A stretch of 64,000 nt of DNA from CAYVIB01 sp964451365 (GCA_964451365.1 CAYVIB010000005.1:1-64000), one strand, 5' to 3'; positions 25,604-35,579 are shown, counted from the stretch's first letter. The notes: generated from the sequence alone by a model not told the origin. Translations and numbers: made by a program.

Positions 25604-25608
25604 ATTCA

Positions 25609-25640
25609 TAGGGCGGGTGACGATTTGCTTACCCGCCCTA
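25609..25640. repeat. Dispersed TAGGGCGGGT palindrome, copy 1
   Basis: TAGGGCGGGT (25609-25618) and ACCCGCCCTA (25631-25640) form a perfect 10-bp stem between convergent galE and apaH. Related copies occur at 34678-34708 and 50949-50990. No T-run, but it could still limit read-through. Confidence 0.6.
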
Positions 25641-25644
25641 CATG

Positions 25645-26466
25645 TCAGGCCGAATGCCCGCAGCTCCGGCTAAAGTAGGTATTGTCCTCAAGCCTTAACA
25701 TGGTGAGTGAGCCACCCCACACACAGCCGGTGTCCAAGCCGATAAAATTCTTGCGCCCGCTTTTTCCCATCAGCGCGGCCCAATGACCAAAAATAACCCG
25801 GTGTTTGCGGCATTTATGCTTTTTATGACTGAACCAGGGGGCGAAACCAGGCAGTGCGGTATCCGGGCCGGTGGCGGTGGTTAATTCCAGGCGGCCTTCC
25901 TCGCTGCAAAACCGCATGCGGGTGAAGTAATTGGTAATCAGGCGCAGCCTGTCCATCCCGGTTAGTTGTTTGCTCCAGGTGTCCGGTTGATTGCCATACA
26001 TGTTCTTGAAGAATTTGAGTGACTTCATGTCGTCCCGCAATACCGCATGGACCTCCTCGGCGCGTCTCAGGGCTTTTTTGATACCCCACATTGGCGGGAT
26101 GCCGGCGTGGACCATGACTGTGTCGAGTGCTTCATCATAGTGCACCAGAGGCTGCTGTTGTAACCAGGTAACCAATTCATCGCAGTCGGGGGCACGAAGT
26201 ATCGGCGCGAGCGTGTCACGGGGGCTCAATGTTTTGTGGCCGTTGGCATAGGCGAGCAGGTGCAGGTCGTGATTGCCCAACACCACCACGGCGTCATTCT
26301 CCAGGCTTTTGACAAACCGCAGGGTTTCAAGGCTGTCGGGGCCGCGATTAACAAGGTCTCCGGCGAACCACAATTTATCCTTCGAGGGCTTGAATTCGAC
26401 TTCTTCCAGCAGGGAGTACAGCGGTTTGATACATCCCTGAACATCACCAACGGCGTACGTCGCCAT
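25645..26466 (-). CDS. apaH: Symmetrical bis(5'-nucleosyl)-tetraphosphatase ApaH
   Basis: Hydrolyses Ap4A to two ADP and also removes Np4 RNA caps. The 273-aa protein has the metallophosphatase motifs AVGDVQGC (D8, Q10), FAGDLVNRGPDS, VVLGNHDLHLL and MVHAGIPP. Last gene of the lptD-surA-pdxA-rsmA-apaG-apaH operon, 30 bp after apaG, as in other gammaproteobacteria. Confidence 0.97.
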   Translation of the reverse strand: MATYAVGDVQGCIKPLYSLLEEVEFKPSKDKLWFAGDLVNRGPDSLETLRFVKSLENDAVVVLGNHDLHLLAYANGHKTLSPRDTLAPILRAPDCDELVTWLQQQPLVHYDEALDTVMVHAGIPPMWGIKKALRRAEEVHAVLRDDMKSLKFFKNMYGNQPDTWSKQLTGMDRLRLITNYFTRMRFCSEEGRLELTTATGPDTALPGFAPWFSHKKHKCRKHRVIFGHWAALMGKSGRKNFIGLDTGCVWGGSLTMLRLEDNTYFSRSCGHSA

Positions 26467-26496
26467 TTATCTCTCCGGCTATTAGATTGATGTAAG

Positions 26497-26868
26497 TTAA
26501 TGTAAGGCTTGGGGTTGCACCAGGGCAAAGGTGGGAATGGAGGTCTTGAATTCCTCGCCATCATCATAGCGCATTACATAGGAACCGGACATGGTACCGG
26601 TGGGTGTTTCCAGCACGGCACCGCTGGTATAGGTGTAGCTGGTTTCCGGCGCCAGTCGGGGTTGCTGCCCCACCACGCCCAGGCCGTGCACCTCCCGGAC
26701 CTCGTCGTTGGCGTCTACGATATGCCAGCTGCGGCTGATCAACCGGGCGGGCCGGTCTCCGTGATTGATGAGGGTAATGGTGTAGCTGAACACGAACTGC
26801 CTGTTTTGCGGATTGGACTGTTCCGCTACGTAAGCGGTTTTTACCTGCACTTCAATCGGATTGTTCAT
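26497..26868 (-). CDS. apaG: ApaG (Co2+/Mg2+ efflux-associated) protein
   Basis: A 123-aa protein of the ApaG family, with a fibronectin-like fold. Family segments are FVFSYTITLINHG, LISRSWHIVDAND, VHGLGVVGQQPRL and GTMSGSYVMRYDDGEEF. The open frame extends upstream, but MNNPIEVQVKTAY is the family N-terminus, so the ATG at 26866-26868 is used. It sits between rsmA and apaH. The molecular role is not settled. Confidence 0.95.
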   Translation of the reverse strand: MNNPIEVQVKTAYVAEQSNPQNRQFVFSYTITLINHGDRPARLISRSWHIVDANDEVREVHGLGVVGQQPRLAPETSYTYTSGAVLETPTGTMSGSYVMRYDDGEEFKTSIPTFALVQPQALH

Positions 26869-26936
26869 CTTATTGGCAACCCCTGCTGTTCGCTTCCCGG
26901 TTGTTAATGGTGACCAGTTGTTTTTGTTATGAAATG

Positions 26937-27728
26937 TTAGCCCGGCCAAAGGCAGTTGCTCAACCGGACATACTCTTGGACACTGAGTTTTTCCGCCCGC
27001 TGGGACAGATCCAGGTCCACTTTGGCGGGATCGATATCCTCGCCCAGGTTTTTAAGCGCGTTTTTCAGGGTTTTCCGGCGCTGCTGGAAGGCGACCCTCA
27101 CCAGTTTTTCCAGGTTTCCCAAACTCCTGGCGACAAAGGGTTTTTGTTCGAACGGCGTCAAGCGAACAATGGCGGATTCCACTTTCGGTGCGGGGTGAAA
27201 GGACCCCGGCGCCACATTGAAGAGATTTTCCACATGGCAGTGGTACTGGGTCATGATACTTAAACGGCCATAATTTTTATTGCCGGGGATGGCGGCCAGC
27301 CGCTCGACCACTTCTTTTTGCAGCATAAAGTGCATGTCTTCGACTTGGTTTTCAAAGCTCAGCAAGTGAAAAATAAGCGGTGTTGAAATGTTGTAGGGCA
27401 GATTCCCCACCACCCGCAATCGGCGGTCGGGGGCGGCCAATTCACCGAAATCAAACTTCAGCGCGTCGGCTTGATGGATAACGAGGCCCGAAAACCCGGC
27501 ATTGAGAAATTCCGCCTGTAGAATCGGGACCAGATCTCGGTCCAGTTCGATAACCCGCAGGGTGGGGCAGTGCTCCAGCAAAAGGCGGGTGAGGGCGCCT
27601 TTGCCGGGCCCGATCTCCACCAGGTTGTCGCCCGCCTGTGGATGGATCACTCGCACAATTCGATTAATTACCTGGTGATCCACCAGAAAGTTCTGCCCAA
27701 AACGCTTGCGTGCGCGATGATCCGTCAC
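26937..27728 (-). CDS. rsmA: 16S rRNA dimethyladenosine transferase RsmA (KsgA)
   Basis: Dimethylates A1518 and A1519 of 16S rRNA during late 30S assembly. The 263-aa protein has RKRFGQNFL at the N-terminus, SAM motif EIGPGKGALT (39-48) and the adenine-methylase motif NLPYNIS at 109-115. Between pdxA (12 bp upstream) and apaG in the conserved operon. Confidence 0.97.
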   Translation of the reverse strand: MTDHRARKRFGQNFLVDHQVINRIVRVIHPQAGDNLVEIGPGKGALTRLLLEHCPTLRVIELDRDLVPILQAEFLNAGFSGLVIHQADALKFDFGELAAPDRRLRVVGNLPYNISTPLIFHLLSFENQVEDMHFMLQKEVVERLAAIPGNKNYGRLSIMTQYHCHVENLFNVAPGSFHPAPKVESAIVRLTPFEQKPFVARSLGNLEKLVRVAFQQRRKTLKNALKNLGEDIDPAKVDLDLSQRAEKLSVQEYVRLSNCLWPG

Positions 27729-27740
27729 ATCATTCTCCGG

Positions 27741-28733
27741 TTATTTGGCGGAGGCTAGCCGGAAGGCGTAATTTGTGGCAACAAACAGGCTGCTGGCATT
27801 GGCGGTGCCTTTACCGGCCAGATCCAGGGCTGTGCCGTGGTCGACGGATGTCCGGATAAAGGGCAGCCCGAGAGTAATGTTGACAGCATTACCAAACCCT
27901 TTGTGTTTTAGCACCGGCAGTCCCTGGTCGTGGTACATCGCCAGTACCGCATCGGCCTTGTCCAGCTGGTATGGGGCAAAGAGGGTGTCCGCCGGCAGGG
28001 GGCCCACCAGGTTGGCGCCCCGGGAATTAAACTCCCCGATAACCGGGATAATTGTATCGATTTCCTCCCGCCCGAGATGACCGCCTTCCCCGGCATGGGG
28101 GTTCAGGCCACAGATGAGAATTCGCGGCCGGGCGATGCCGAATTTGGTTTGCATGTCCGCCAACAAAATGGCAATTGTTTCCCGAAGCGACTCGATGGTG
28201 ATGGCATCGGCGACATTGCGCAGGGGCAGGTGGGTAGTAGCCAGAGCCACCCGCAGGCCTTCCGTCGCCAGCATCATGACGACCGTGGGCGTGCCGGAAT
28301 GCTCGGCGAAGAACTCCGTGTGGCCGGAAAAGGGAATGCCGGCATCGTTGATGACACTCTTTTGCACAGGCCCAGTCACTACCGCCGCCAGCTTGTTTGC
28401 CATGCATTTTTCAGTTGCCAGTTTCAGCGTATCGATAACGTAAGGTGCATTGGCCGGGTTAAGCTGGCCGGGCACGACGGGCGCGGCCGAGGATACCGGT
28501 AGTACCGAAATGCTACCTGCGCGGGAGGCAACGGCAGGTTTCGATTCATTGAGCAGGTCAATATCGATCTGCAGACCCAGTTCGCGTGCCCGCTGTGCCA
28601 ACAGTTCCGGGTCGCACACGGCTACCAGTTCGTAGGGGTGGTCCTGCTGGGCCAGTTTAATGGTGAGGTCGGGGCCGATTCCCGCGGGTTCACCGGGGGT
28701 GAGGCCGATTCTTAATACGGGGCTGGGGGACAA
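27741..28733 (-). CDS. pdxA: 4-hydroxythreonine-4-phosphate dehydrogenase PdxA
   Basis: Oxidises 4-phosphohydroxy-L-threonine in pyridoxal phosphate synthesis. The 330-aa protein starts RIGLTPGEPAGIGPD, has SGHTEFFAEHSG, the metal-ligand region ICGLNPHAGEGGHLGREE and the C-terminal MYHDQGLPVLKHKGFG. Follows surA by 70 bp in the operon. Confidence 0.97.
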   Translation of the reverse strand: MSPSPVLRIGLTPGEPAGIGPDLTIKLAQQDHPYELVAVCDPELLAQRARELGLQIDIDLLNESKPAVASRAGSISVLPVSSAAPVVPGQLNPANAPYVIDTLKLATEKCMANKLAAVVTGPVQKSVINDAGIPFSGHTEFFAEHSGTPTVVMMLATEGLRVALATTHLPLRNVADAITIESLRETIAILLADMQTKFGIARPRILICGLNPHAGEGGHLGREEIDTIIPVIGEFNSRGANLVGPLPADTLFAPYQLDKADAVLAMYHDQGLPVLKHKGFGNAVNITLGLPFIRTSVDHGTALDLAGKGTANASSLFVATNYAFRLASAK

Positions 28734-28803
28734 GGCGTGGCTCTCAATAGTTAATTGGCGACAGTTTAAATGGCGGCGGTTGGAACTGGGCCGGTTGGCG
28801 CAT

Positions 28804-30120
28804 CTAAATCTTTACCTCGATAAAGGCCTCGTCCCGCAATTCCTGCAACCAGATCTGCTTTTCATCTTCGAACCGGCGATTCATCAGCATGGTGCGGGCG
28901 CGGTTGCGAATCGCCTCGCTGGTCATATCCTCTTCGCGCCGGTCGGTCACCTGCAGAATATGCCAGCCAAAGGTGGTCTTGAAGGGCTCGCTGATTTCAT
29001 TGATTTCGCTATTTTCAATGACTGCTTCGAACTCCGGCACGAACACACCGGGAGAAGTCCAACCCAGGTCACCACCGCTGAGGCGTGATCCCATGTCTTC
29101 AGAATGATTTTTCGCCAATTCGGCAAAGTCCGCTCCGTCCAGAATCTGTTGACGCAGCTCCTGCAACTTTCGCCTGGCTTGGGCGTCGTCGACGATTTCC
29201 GATGTTTTAATAAGGATGTGCCGCGCGCGGGTCTGGTTGACGATTTGCTTGGTATCACCGCGTTTCTCATAGAGCTTTAGCAGGTGGAAACCGGCCTGGC
29301 TGCGAGCGGGTTTGGAGACTTCGCCTGCCTCCAGCTTGGGCGCGATTTCAGCGAACAGCGTTGGCAGGTCCGAGGTTTTGCGCCAGCCCAGGTCGCCGCC
29401 GTTCAAGGCGTTGGGGCCGGAGGATTCGGCGATGGCGGTTTCGGCAAAGTTCTGTCCCCGGGACAGTTTTTCATACAGCGCATTGGCCTTTTCTTCCGCT
29501 GCAAGGGTTTCCTCGGGGGTGGGCGCGGGCGGAAGGGAGATTAATATATGACCCAGATGAAAATCCGGCGAGATCCAGAATTTTGCGTCGGCGGAATTAA
29601 GGAAATTGTCCACCTCCTGCTCTGATACCCGGATTCGGCGGCTGACCAGGCCCTGGGAAATATTTTTTATCACCAGTTCGCGCCGAAGCTCTTCGCGGAA
29701 TTCGTTGAAGGTGGTGTCCTGGCTTTCAAGGGTTGCCAATAGTTCCTCTTGATCCCAATTGTTGGCCTGCTTCATCCGTTGAATGTACTGCAGTACTTCC
29801 TCGTCACTTACAGCTACCCCATACCTTTCCGCCATGCCCAGTTGCAGGGTTTCATTGATCAGATGATCTATAATCTGCTTTTCCAATATCTCACGCGGTG
29901 GTAGGCGCAGGCCCTGTTCGCGACTGCGTTGTTCGACGCCGCTAACACGCTGGTTCAGCTGGCTTTGGGTTACCACCATGTTGTCGACCACCGCGATAAC
30001 GCGGTCCAGCATCTGCACCGCACCCCACGCAGCGGAGGCACAGAAAATGGCTGCGGGCACGGTGATCAGGGCAATAAATTGTTTGGAAAATTTCATCATG
30101 TTTGCTATTAATCTTTTCAT
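28804..30120 (-). CDS. surA: Periplasmic chaperone/peptidyl-prolyl isomerase SurA
   Basis: Escorts outer-membrane proteins to the BAM complex. The 438-aa precursor has a signal peptide (cleaved near AAWGA, about 33), an N-terminal SurA chaperone region with LDRVIAVVDNMVVTQSQL, and two parvulin domains (about 190-290 and 300-405), the second starting RARHILIKTSEIVDD. The ATG at 30118-30120 overlaps the lptD stop as ATGA, which favours it over the internal Met8/Met9 and suggests coupling to LptD, a known SurA client. Confidence 0.96.
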   Translation of the reverse strand: MKRLIANMMKFSKQFIALITVPAAIFCASAAWGAVQMLDRVIAVVDNMVVTQSQLNQRVSGVEQRSREQGLRLPPREILEKQIIDHLINETLQLGMAERYGVAVSDEEVLQYIQRMKQANNWDQEELLATLESQDTTFNEFREELRRELVIKNISQGLVSRRIRVSEQEVDNFLNSADAKFWISPDFHLGHILISLPPAPTPEETLAAEEKANALYEKLSRGQNFAETAIAESSGPNALNGGDLGWRKTSDLPTLFAEIAPKLEAGEVSKPARSQAGFHLLKLYEKRGDTKQIVNQTRARHILIKTSEIVDDAQARRKLQELRQQILDGADFAELAKNHSEDMGSRLSGGDLGWTSPGVFVPEFEAVIENSEINEISEPFKTTFGWHILQVTDRREEDMTSEAIRNRARTMLMNRRFEDEKQIWLQELRDEAFIEVKI

Positions 30121-32690
30121 CGGTAATGGCGTTGTTCACGCTCTTGATAACCCGGAATACTGTCACTCAAAATGGAGTTGACTTTGGCTCCGGAACCACC
30201 CAATCCCTTGAAGTGAATTTCAAAGAACAGCCCCTGATCATATCGCTGATCGTCGTTCTGGATGAGGGTCGCTATATTACTGTCCAGCCATTTGCGAGCC
30301 AATAGGCGAATACGGTAGCAACAATCGTTGTATTCGAGCCCGAGAAAGGTTTCTAGTTCCTGCTTAAGGGTAAAGTCGTAGTTGTAGCGGGCCATAAGCG
30401 CCCACTGCTCGTTAATGGGAACCACGGTGGAGGCATCCAACTGGTCGATATCCTTGGACTCCTCTTCGACCTGCTGGAAATCCCGGACGAACGAGTATGA
30501 CAGGTTGATGAGGGTGCGGTAGTCGCTGTCCGCGTAACGAATGCCTGCCGAGGCGCGGTTGATATGGTCCGCTTCCGAGTCGTAGATGCCCGCGGTATAA
30601 AACCGGCCGAACCGGCCGAGGTCGGCGGCGAACTCGCCGGCGATTTCGGAGCGCTGCTCCTGACTGGCGTCGTCCGTCAGCGCAACCCGCAGGTCCTCTT
30701 CAAAAAACACCTGACCGACACTGGCTCGAAACAGTTCGCGCCCTGTCGTGTTATCGATCCAACTGGATGAAATACCGATGGTGCCCTGGTTGGCGTCGTC
30801 CAACCGGTCCCTGCCGCTGAAGCGGGAGTCCCGAAATAGTTGATCGTAGGAGAAGGTCCGGATGCTGGTGTCGAAATTCACGTCCTGCCCGCCCGGGGCA
30901 ACGTTATAAAGCGCGGAATGATCCTCGTATTCCCGATAGAGATAAAATATGCGTGGCTCGAAGGTCTGCAGGTACTGGCCACCCTGATGCTCGAATACCA
31001 GTCCCATGTCCAGGCTGGCCTGCCCGGTCGCCAGCTCGGGGGACGATTGTTCGGGATTCAGCAGCGCTTCTTCATCCAACTCATACGCCAGATATTTGTA
31101 ACCCACCTCCGGCACGAAAAAACCCCAGGGTGCGCGAGTGGGCCAGTTGACACGGTAGTCGGTTGCCAGGCGTTGGCCCGTTATAACGGGCAGGCCGTTC
31201 AGCCAGGTATCGTCCGGGTGGTCGAATCGCGTGTATTCATTGTTCAGCTTCAGGCCAAAACGGCCGAAGTTGTAATTGCCGTTGCCGGTGACCTGGGGAA
31301 GTTTCTGATAAGGTGAGTTTACGTCCAGCAGGAGAACTTGGCTGTCCCGGGCCAGCACGTTGAACTGCCAGTTTTCCAGCAGGTATCCCACTTCGAATAA
31401 CTGGTTGAGATAAGTGGTGTTGATGGTACTGAATGACGAGGTGCCCAGGTCGCGAAAGTAATCGACATCACTGACCTTGGTGTATGTTGCATTTGAATAC
31501 CAGCCGAAATAGTTGTTGGAGCTGCCTGCCTGGTGAAAGTCGATCAGCCAGCGGTTGTTACCCTGGTGTGGTCGGGCTTCCGCTTCCGTCAGCACGCCTT
31601 CATCGATCAACTTCTGTAGGTCTTCGTCCTGACCGCCGTCGTCGTCGGCGAGGTAGGCAAGGTTTAGGTCGGTCCGCAACCAGCGGTTCAGGTGGCGCGC
31701 CTCGGTCTCCAGCATGGCGCCACGGCCGGAGATCAGGCGAGGGGTGATAGTGGCATCGTAGTTGGGTGCCAGGTTCCAATAATACGGAACCGCGATATCC
31801 AGACCGCCATCATCGCTGCTGCTGATGGAAGGGAACAGGAAGCCGGATTTTCTCTCGTCTCCCAGCGGAAAGGAAATATAAGGGATGTACGCTATCGGTA
31901 CCGAACCGACTTTCAACTTCAGGTGTTTGCCGGTGCCCTGGCCTTTCTCATTATCGATCTTGATTTCGCCCCCCTCCAGGCTCCAGGCCTTGCTGCCAGG
32001 TTCGCAGCTGGTGACCATTCCGTCTTCGAGAATGATCACGTTGTCGGACGTCTGCCGTATGGATTCGGCGCTGCCGCGCATATGTTGGGCGTGAAGCACG
32101 AATATGGCCTCCTCGAAGGAGGCTTCGTTGGCAATGGTGCTCGCCTGCGCCCGGTCGCCCCTGATCAGCAGGCCGGGGTTGCGAATTGTTACGCCGCCTT
32201 CGAGCACGGCCTCTTCCAGTTCGCGGGTGTAGACCATTTTCTCTGCCGCAATCGATCGGTTTCCGTGCGAAACCTGAACATTTCCTTCCAGCACGGCAGT
32301 ATTGCCCTCGGTCATGGAGGACTCGTCCGCCTCAATAATCAGGGGCGTTTCCGCCAGCTCCTTTCCGGTTAGCTCCGTTCCCGCCAGCGGGTCGACGTAT
32401 GCGCCGCTGCAGCCGGGGCCGAGCGACGCGCGCTGGGCGGGAGTGAGGTAATCGTCCGGTACCCAGTCGAAGGGGCTGAGGGGTGCCTGGGTGTTATTTC
32501 TCGGAGTGGTGAGTTCACCGGTACCGTTAACTTCGCGACAGAACCATTCCCCGGTTTGAGAATCCGGAAAACAGCGAAGGTAGGTGTTTTCAGTTTGGGC
32601 ACCGCAAACGGTTGAAACCAACAGGCACAATCCAGCCAAAAGATAACGTGCGGGCTGGGAAATATATGTAGGACCGGTGAAAGTGAACAA
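30117..32690 (-). CDS. lptD: LPS-assembly outer-membrane protein LptD
   Basis: Outer-membrane barrel that with LptE places lipopolysaccharide in the outer leaflet. The 857-aa precursor has a signal peptide (about 1-31), an extended N-terminal segment, an OstA/LptA-like jellyroll (about 115-240, LEGNVQVSHGNRSIAAEKM) and a barrel with IPYISFPLGDERKSGFL. Four Cys suitable for the two inter-domain disulphides are visible, including the adjacent pair in NDCCYRIRL near the C-terminus and one in VTSCEPGS. First gene of the operon, divergent from amgK. Confidence 0.97.
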   Translation of the reverse strand: MFTFTGPTYISQPARYLLAGLCLLVSTVCGAQTENTYLRCFPDSQTGEWFCREVNGTGELTTPRNNTQAPLSPFDWVPDDYLTPAQRASLGPGCSGAYVDPLAGTELTGKELAETPLIIEADESSMTEGNTAVLEGNVQVSHGNRSIAAEKMVYTRELEEAVLEGGVTIRNPGLLIRGDRAQASTIANEASFEEAIFVLHAQHMRGSAESIRQTSDNVIILEDGMVTSCEPGSKAWSLEGGEIKIDNEKGQGTGKHLKLKVGSVPIAYIPYISFPLGDERKSGFLFPSISSSDDGGLDIAVPYYWNLAPNYDATITPRLISGRGAMLETEARHLNRWLRTDLNLAYLADDDGGQDEDLQKLIDEGVLTEAEARPHQGNNRWLIDFHQAGSSNNYFGWYSNATYTKVSDVDYFRDLGTSSFSTINTTYLNQLFEVGYLLENWQFNVLARDSQVLLLDVNSPYQKLPQVTGNGNYNFGRFGLKLNNEYTRFDHPDDTWLNGLPVITGQRLATDYRVNWPTRAPWGFFVPEVGYKYLAYELDEEALLNPEQSSPELATGQASLDMGLVFEHQGGQYLQTFEPRIFYLYREYEDHSALYNVAPGGQDVNFDTSIRTFSYDQLFRDSRFSGRDRLDDANQGTIGISSSWIDNTTGRELFRASVGQVFFEEDLRVALTDDASQEQRSEIAGEFAADLGRFGRFYTAGIYDSEADHINRASAGIRYADSDYRTLINLSYSFVRDFQQVEEESKDIDQLDASTVVPINEQWALMARYNYDFTLKQELETFLGLEYNDCCYRIRLLARKWLDSNIATLIQNDDQRYDQGLFFEIHFKGLGGSGAKVNSILSDSIPGYQEREQRHYR

Positions 32691-32915
32691 GGGACTCAGT
32701 TTAGTTTTAGGTTCGAAATAAACATAAATTTCGGCAGCCTGACAGTTTGCTGCGGGATTTTAACAGCTTGAGCCGGACAAAGCTCTTGTGCATACTGAGC
32801 CCCCGAAAACCGTCCTGCGGCAAGCGCGGATTCTACTTGATCCGTGGTTCATTAGTACACCGATAGCGGCTCCAAAATGCCGCATCGAGTGATTTTTCAA
32901 CGGTTGGGCCGATAA

Positions 32916-33971
32916 ATGGCAACAAGCGGTAGTCCATTGCAGTATCCGAAAGCACTTTACGATTGGGTGAATGACATTGTACGTACCCAGCAAATTCCAG
33001 TGGCCGGGGAAGGGGAGCTGCAACTGCAAGCCCTGCAGGGGGATGCCGGATTTCGTCGCTACTTTCGGCTGAATACCCGCCCTTCACTGTTGGCGGTTCA
33101 TGCGCCGGTTGAAACCGAGGATAGCCGCGCGTTTGTGGCCATCGCGGAATTTTTGCGCCGCCACGGCGTGCATGTTCCCAAAGTGTCCGAGCACGATTTT
33201 GATCGTGGATATTTGTTGCTGGAAGACCTGGGCAGTTCGCTTTACCGTGAGCACCTGAATGAAGACACCGCGGACGTGTTGTACGGTGAAGCGTTAATGA
33301 TGCTGCTGCGTATCCAGCAAAGCCCCGCCGATGAATCGATTTTTCCTTCCTACAGCGAAACCCGCCTGCGGGATGAGATGAAACTGTTCGATGAATGGTT
33401 CGTCGGTAGAATGCTTGGGCATCGCTTGTCAGCCGACGAAACGCGGATGCTGGACGACGTCTACGACGCGCTAATCCAAAGCGCGATGGAACAGCCCCGG
33501 GTGGTTGTTCACCGGGACTATCACTCCCGCAATATCGTTTACGGTGAAGGTGGCGGCCCCGGTGTGATCGATTTTCAGGACGCCGTGATCGGCGCGGTGA
33601 CTTACGACCTGGTTTCACTGTTGAAGGATTGTTATATCCGGTGGGAGCCGGCGCGGGTGAAACGTTGGGCGCTGGCCTATGCCACCATGTTGAACGACGT
33701 GGATATCATTCCCGCCGTGCCGGAAGAAACCTTCCTGCGCTGGTTTGACTGGATGGGCCTGCAACGCCATATTAAGGTGCTGGGTATTTTTTCCCGCCTG
33801 TCCATGCGCGACAGCAAAAATGGATACCTCAATGATCTGCCACTGGTTGTTCATTACGTGCAAAACGTTATCAGAGCTTATCCGCAGTTTGATGAGTTTT
33901 CCCGCTGGTTTGATAACCGGCTGGTACCGTTGATCAAATCCCGGTCGTGGATGGAAGGCGCCAGCTTGTGA
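32916..33971 (+). CDS. amgK: N-acetylmuramate/N-acetylglucosamine kinase AmgK
   Basis: Phosphorylates the anomeric position of MurNAc/GlcNAc released by peptidoglycan turnover. The 351-aa aminoglycoside-phosphotransferase-fold protein has the Brenner motif VVVHRDYHSRNIVY (catalytic D201) and the metal-binding GVIDFQDA (D219). It is directly followed with a 4-bp overlap by murU, as in the anabolic recycling pathway of pseudomonads, which bypasses MurA and gives intrinsic fosfomycin tolerance. Divergent from lptD. Confidence 0.93.
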   Translation: MATSGSPLQYPKALYDWVNDIVRTQQIPVAGEGELQLQALQGDAGFRRYFRLNTRPSLLAVHAPVETEDSRAFVAIAEFLRRHGVHVPKVSEHDFDRGYLLLEDLGSSLYREHLNEDTADVLYGEALMMLLRIQQSPADESIFPSYSETRLRDEMKLFDEWFVGRMLGHRLSADETRMLDDVYDALIQSAMEQPRVVVHRDYHSRNIVYGEGGGPGVIDFQDAVIGAVTYDLVSLLKDCYIRWEPARVKRWALAYATMLNDVDIIPAVPEETFLRWFDWMGLQRHIKVLGIFSRLSMRDSKNGYLNDLPLVVHYVQNVIRAYPQFDEFSRWFDNRLVPLIKSRSWMEGASL

Positions 33972-34660
33972 AAGCCATGATCCTGGCCGCAGGCGAAGGT
34001 CGGCGAATGCGGCCGCTGACGCTGGAAACGCCCAAGCCGTTGTTGGGAGCGGGCGGCAAAAGCCTGATTGAATATCATCTCCTGAAACTCGCCGGCGCGG
34101 GCGTAAAGGACGTTATTGTTAACGTGGCTTACCTGGGTGAAAAAATTATCGCCGCCCTGGGTGACGGAGAACGGTACGGGCTCGATATTCACTTCTCCGT
34201 GGAAACTGCGCCGCTGGAAACCGCGGGTGGCATTTTACACGCGCTGCCACGCCTGGGGGAACAACCTTTTCTGTTGGTTAACGGCGATATCTGGACGGAT
34301 TACGATTTCAGCCGTTTGCTCCAACTGCCGATGGAAAAGGATTGCGGTGCGCACCTGGTGTTGGTGGACAACCCGCCGCACAACCCGGCGGGTGACTATT
34401 CCCTGAGCCGCCGGGGTTCAGTGAGGGGGAAAAGCGCGGAAGCCGAAACCTATACATTTGCCGGCATGAGTATAATCGACCCGCGCCTGATAGATCGCTA
34501 TCCAAAAAAGCGCAGCAAATTTCCATTAAAGGAAGTTCTGGATTGGGCGATTGCCAGAAACGCCATAACGGGCGAATACTATGGTGGAGAATGGGACGAT
34601 ATCGGCACGCCGGAAAAACTTGCATCGCTCGGCCGGCGTTTGCAAGCCTCCGCTGGATAA
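33968..34660 (+). CDS. murU: N-acetylmuramate-1-phosphate uridylyltransferase MurU
   Basis: Forms UDP-MurNAc from MurNAc-1-phosphate after AmgK. The 230-aa nucleotidyltransferase has AMILAAGEGRRMRPLTLETP at the N-terminus, LLVNGDIWTDYDF (metal Asp) and a C-terminal EYYGGEWDDIGTPEKL. The start is taken as GTG at 33968, which overlaps the amgK stop (GTGA); an ATG at 33977 would remove three residues. Translational coupling of the two recycling enzymes is likely. Confidence 0.94.
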   Translation: MKAMILAAGEGRRMRPLTLETPKPLLGAGGKSLIEYHLLKLAGAGVKDVIVNVAYLGEKIIAALGDGERYGLDIHFSVETAPLETAGGILHALPRLGEQPFLLVNGDIWTDYDFSRLLQLPMEKDCGAHLVLVDNPPHNPAGDYSLSRRGSVRGKSAEAETYTFAGMSIIDPRLIDRYPKKRSKFPLKEVLDWAIARNAITGEYYGGEWDDIGTPEKLASLGRRLQASAG

Positions 34661-34677
34661 CGCACGATTTAATTCTG

Positions 34678-34708
34678 TAGGGCGGGCTGGCACAGCGCTA
34701 CCCGTCGT
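34678..34708. repeat. Dispersed TAGGGCGGGT-type repeat, copy 2
   Basis: TAGGGCGGGCTGGCACAGCG followed by CTACCCGTCG between murU and rpe. It has the same left arm as the copy at 25609 but an imperfect right arm. Confidence 0.5.
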
Positions 34709-34730
34709 TTAATTTCAAAGGCTCAAAAAT

Positions 34731-35402
34731 ATGGACTACAAAATAGCGCCTTCAATATTGTCCGCGGACTTCGCCCGCCTCGGCGAAGAAACCCGGACGG
34801 TACTTGATGCGGGGGGCGATTACGTCCACTTTGATGTGATGGATAACCACTACGTGCCGAACCTGACTATCGGCCCGATGGTCTGCAAAGCCTTACGCGA
34901 CTTCGGCATTGAGGCACCCATTGATGTCCACCTGATGGTGGAGCCGGTGGATGACCTTATCGGCCGGTTTGCCGATGCCGGCGCTACTTATATTACGTTT
35001 CACCCGGAAGCCTCCAGGCATGTGGATCGCTCCATCAAGCTGATTCGCGACAAGGGCTGCAAGCCCGGCCTGGTATTAAATCCCGCTTCCGGCTTTGAGC
35101 AGATAAAATATGTGCTGGACCAACTGGACATGGTGTTGCTGATGTCCGTGAACCCCGGCTTCGGCGGGCAAAAATTCCTTCCGTACGTGCTGAACAAAGT
35201 GCGCGATGCGCGGGACTTTATCGACCGACAGCAACTGCCTGTCCGTGTGGAAATTGATGGCGGAATCACCGCCGACAATATTAAAGCGGCGGCGGAAGCG
35301 GGCGCCGATACCTTTGTCGCCGGTTCCGCCATTTTTGGTGCCGGGGATTACCGCGGGGCAATTGAGGCTATGCGACGGCAGCTTTCTTCGGTTAAGATAT
35401 GA
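34731..35402 (+). CDS. rpe: Ribulose-phosphate 3-epimerase
   Basis: Pentose phosphate pathway enzyme. The 223-aa TIM barrel has KIAPSILSADFARLGEE, HFDVMDNHYVPNLTIG, the catalytic region IDVHLMVEP, MSVNPGFGGQKF and EIDGGITADNI with C-terminal FVAGSAIFG. Lies 70 bp after murU and 177 bp before trpE. The phosphoglycolate phosphatase gene (gph) often found between rpe and trpE is absent here. Confidence 0.97.
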   Translation: MDYKIAPSILSADFARLGEETRTVLDAGGDYVHFDVMDNHYVPNLTIGPMVCKALRDFGIEAPIDVHLMVEPVDDLIGRFADAGATYITFHPEASRHVDRSIKLIRDKGCKPGLVLNPASGFEQIKYVLDQLDMVLLMSVNPGFGGQKFLPYVLNKVRDARDFIDRQQLPVRVEIDGGITADNIKAAAEAGADTFVAGSAIFGAGDYRGAIEAMRRQLSSVKI

Positions 35403-35579
35403 CCCGGCCCGCCGGACAACAAGTTATTGGATTAAAAAAACCGAAATTTTTCACCATGGTAGTACGTCTTTTCCTTAGTTTTCAGTTGCTCACTCAGCGT
35501 TGGCGAGGCTGATCGAATCCGCCGGCCGGCTTTTGGTTAATGCCAACCACAGCAATCGATGAAACTGAGTGAATAAGAC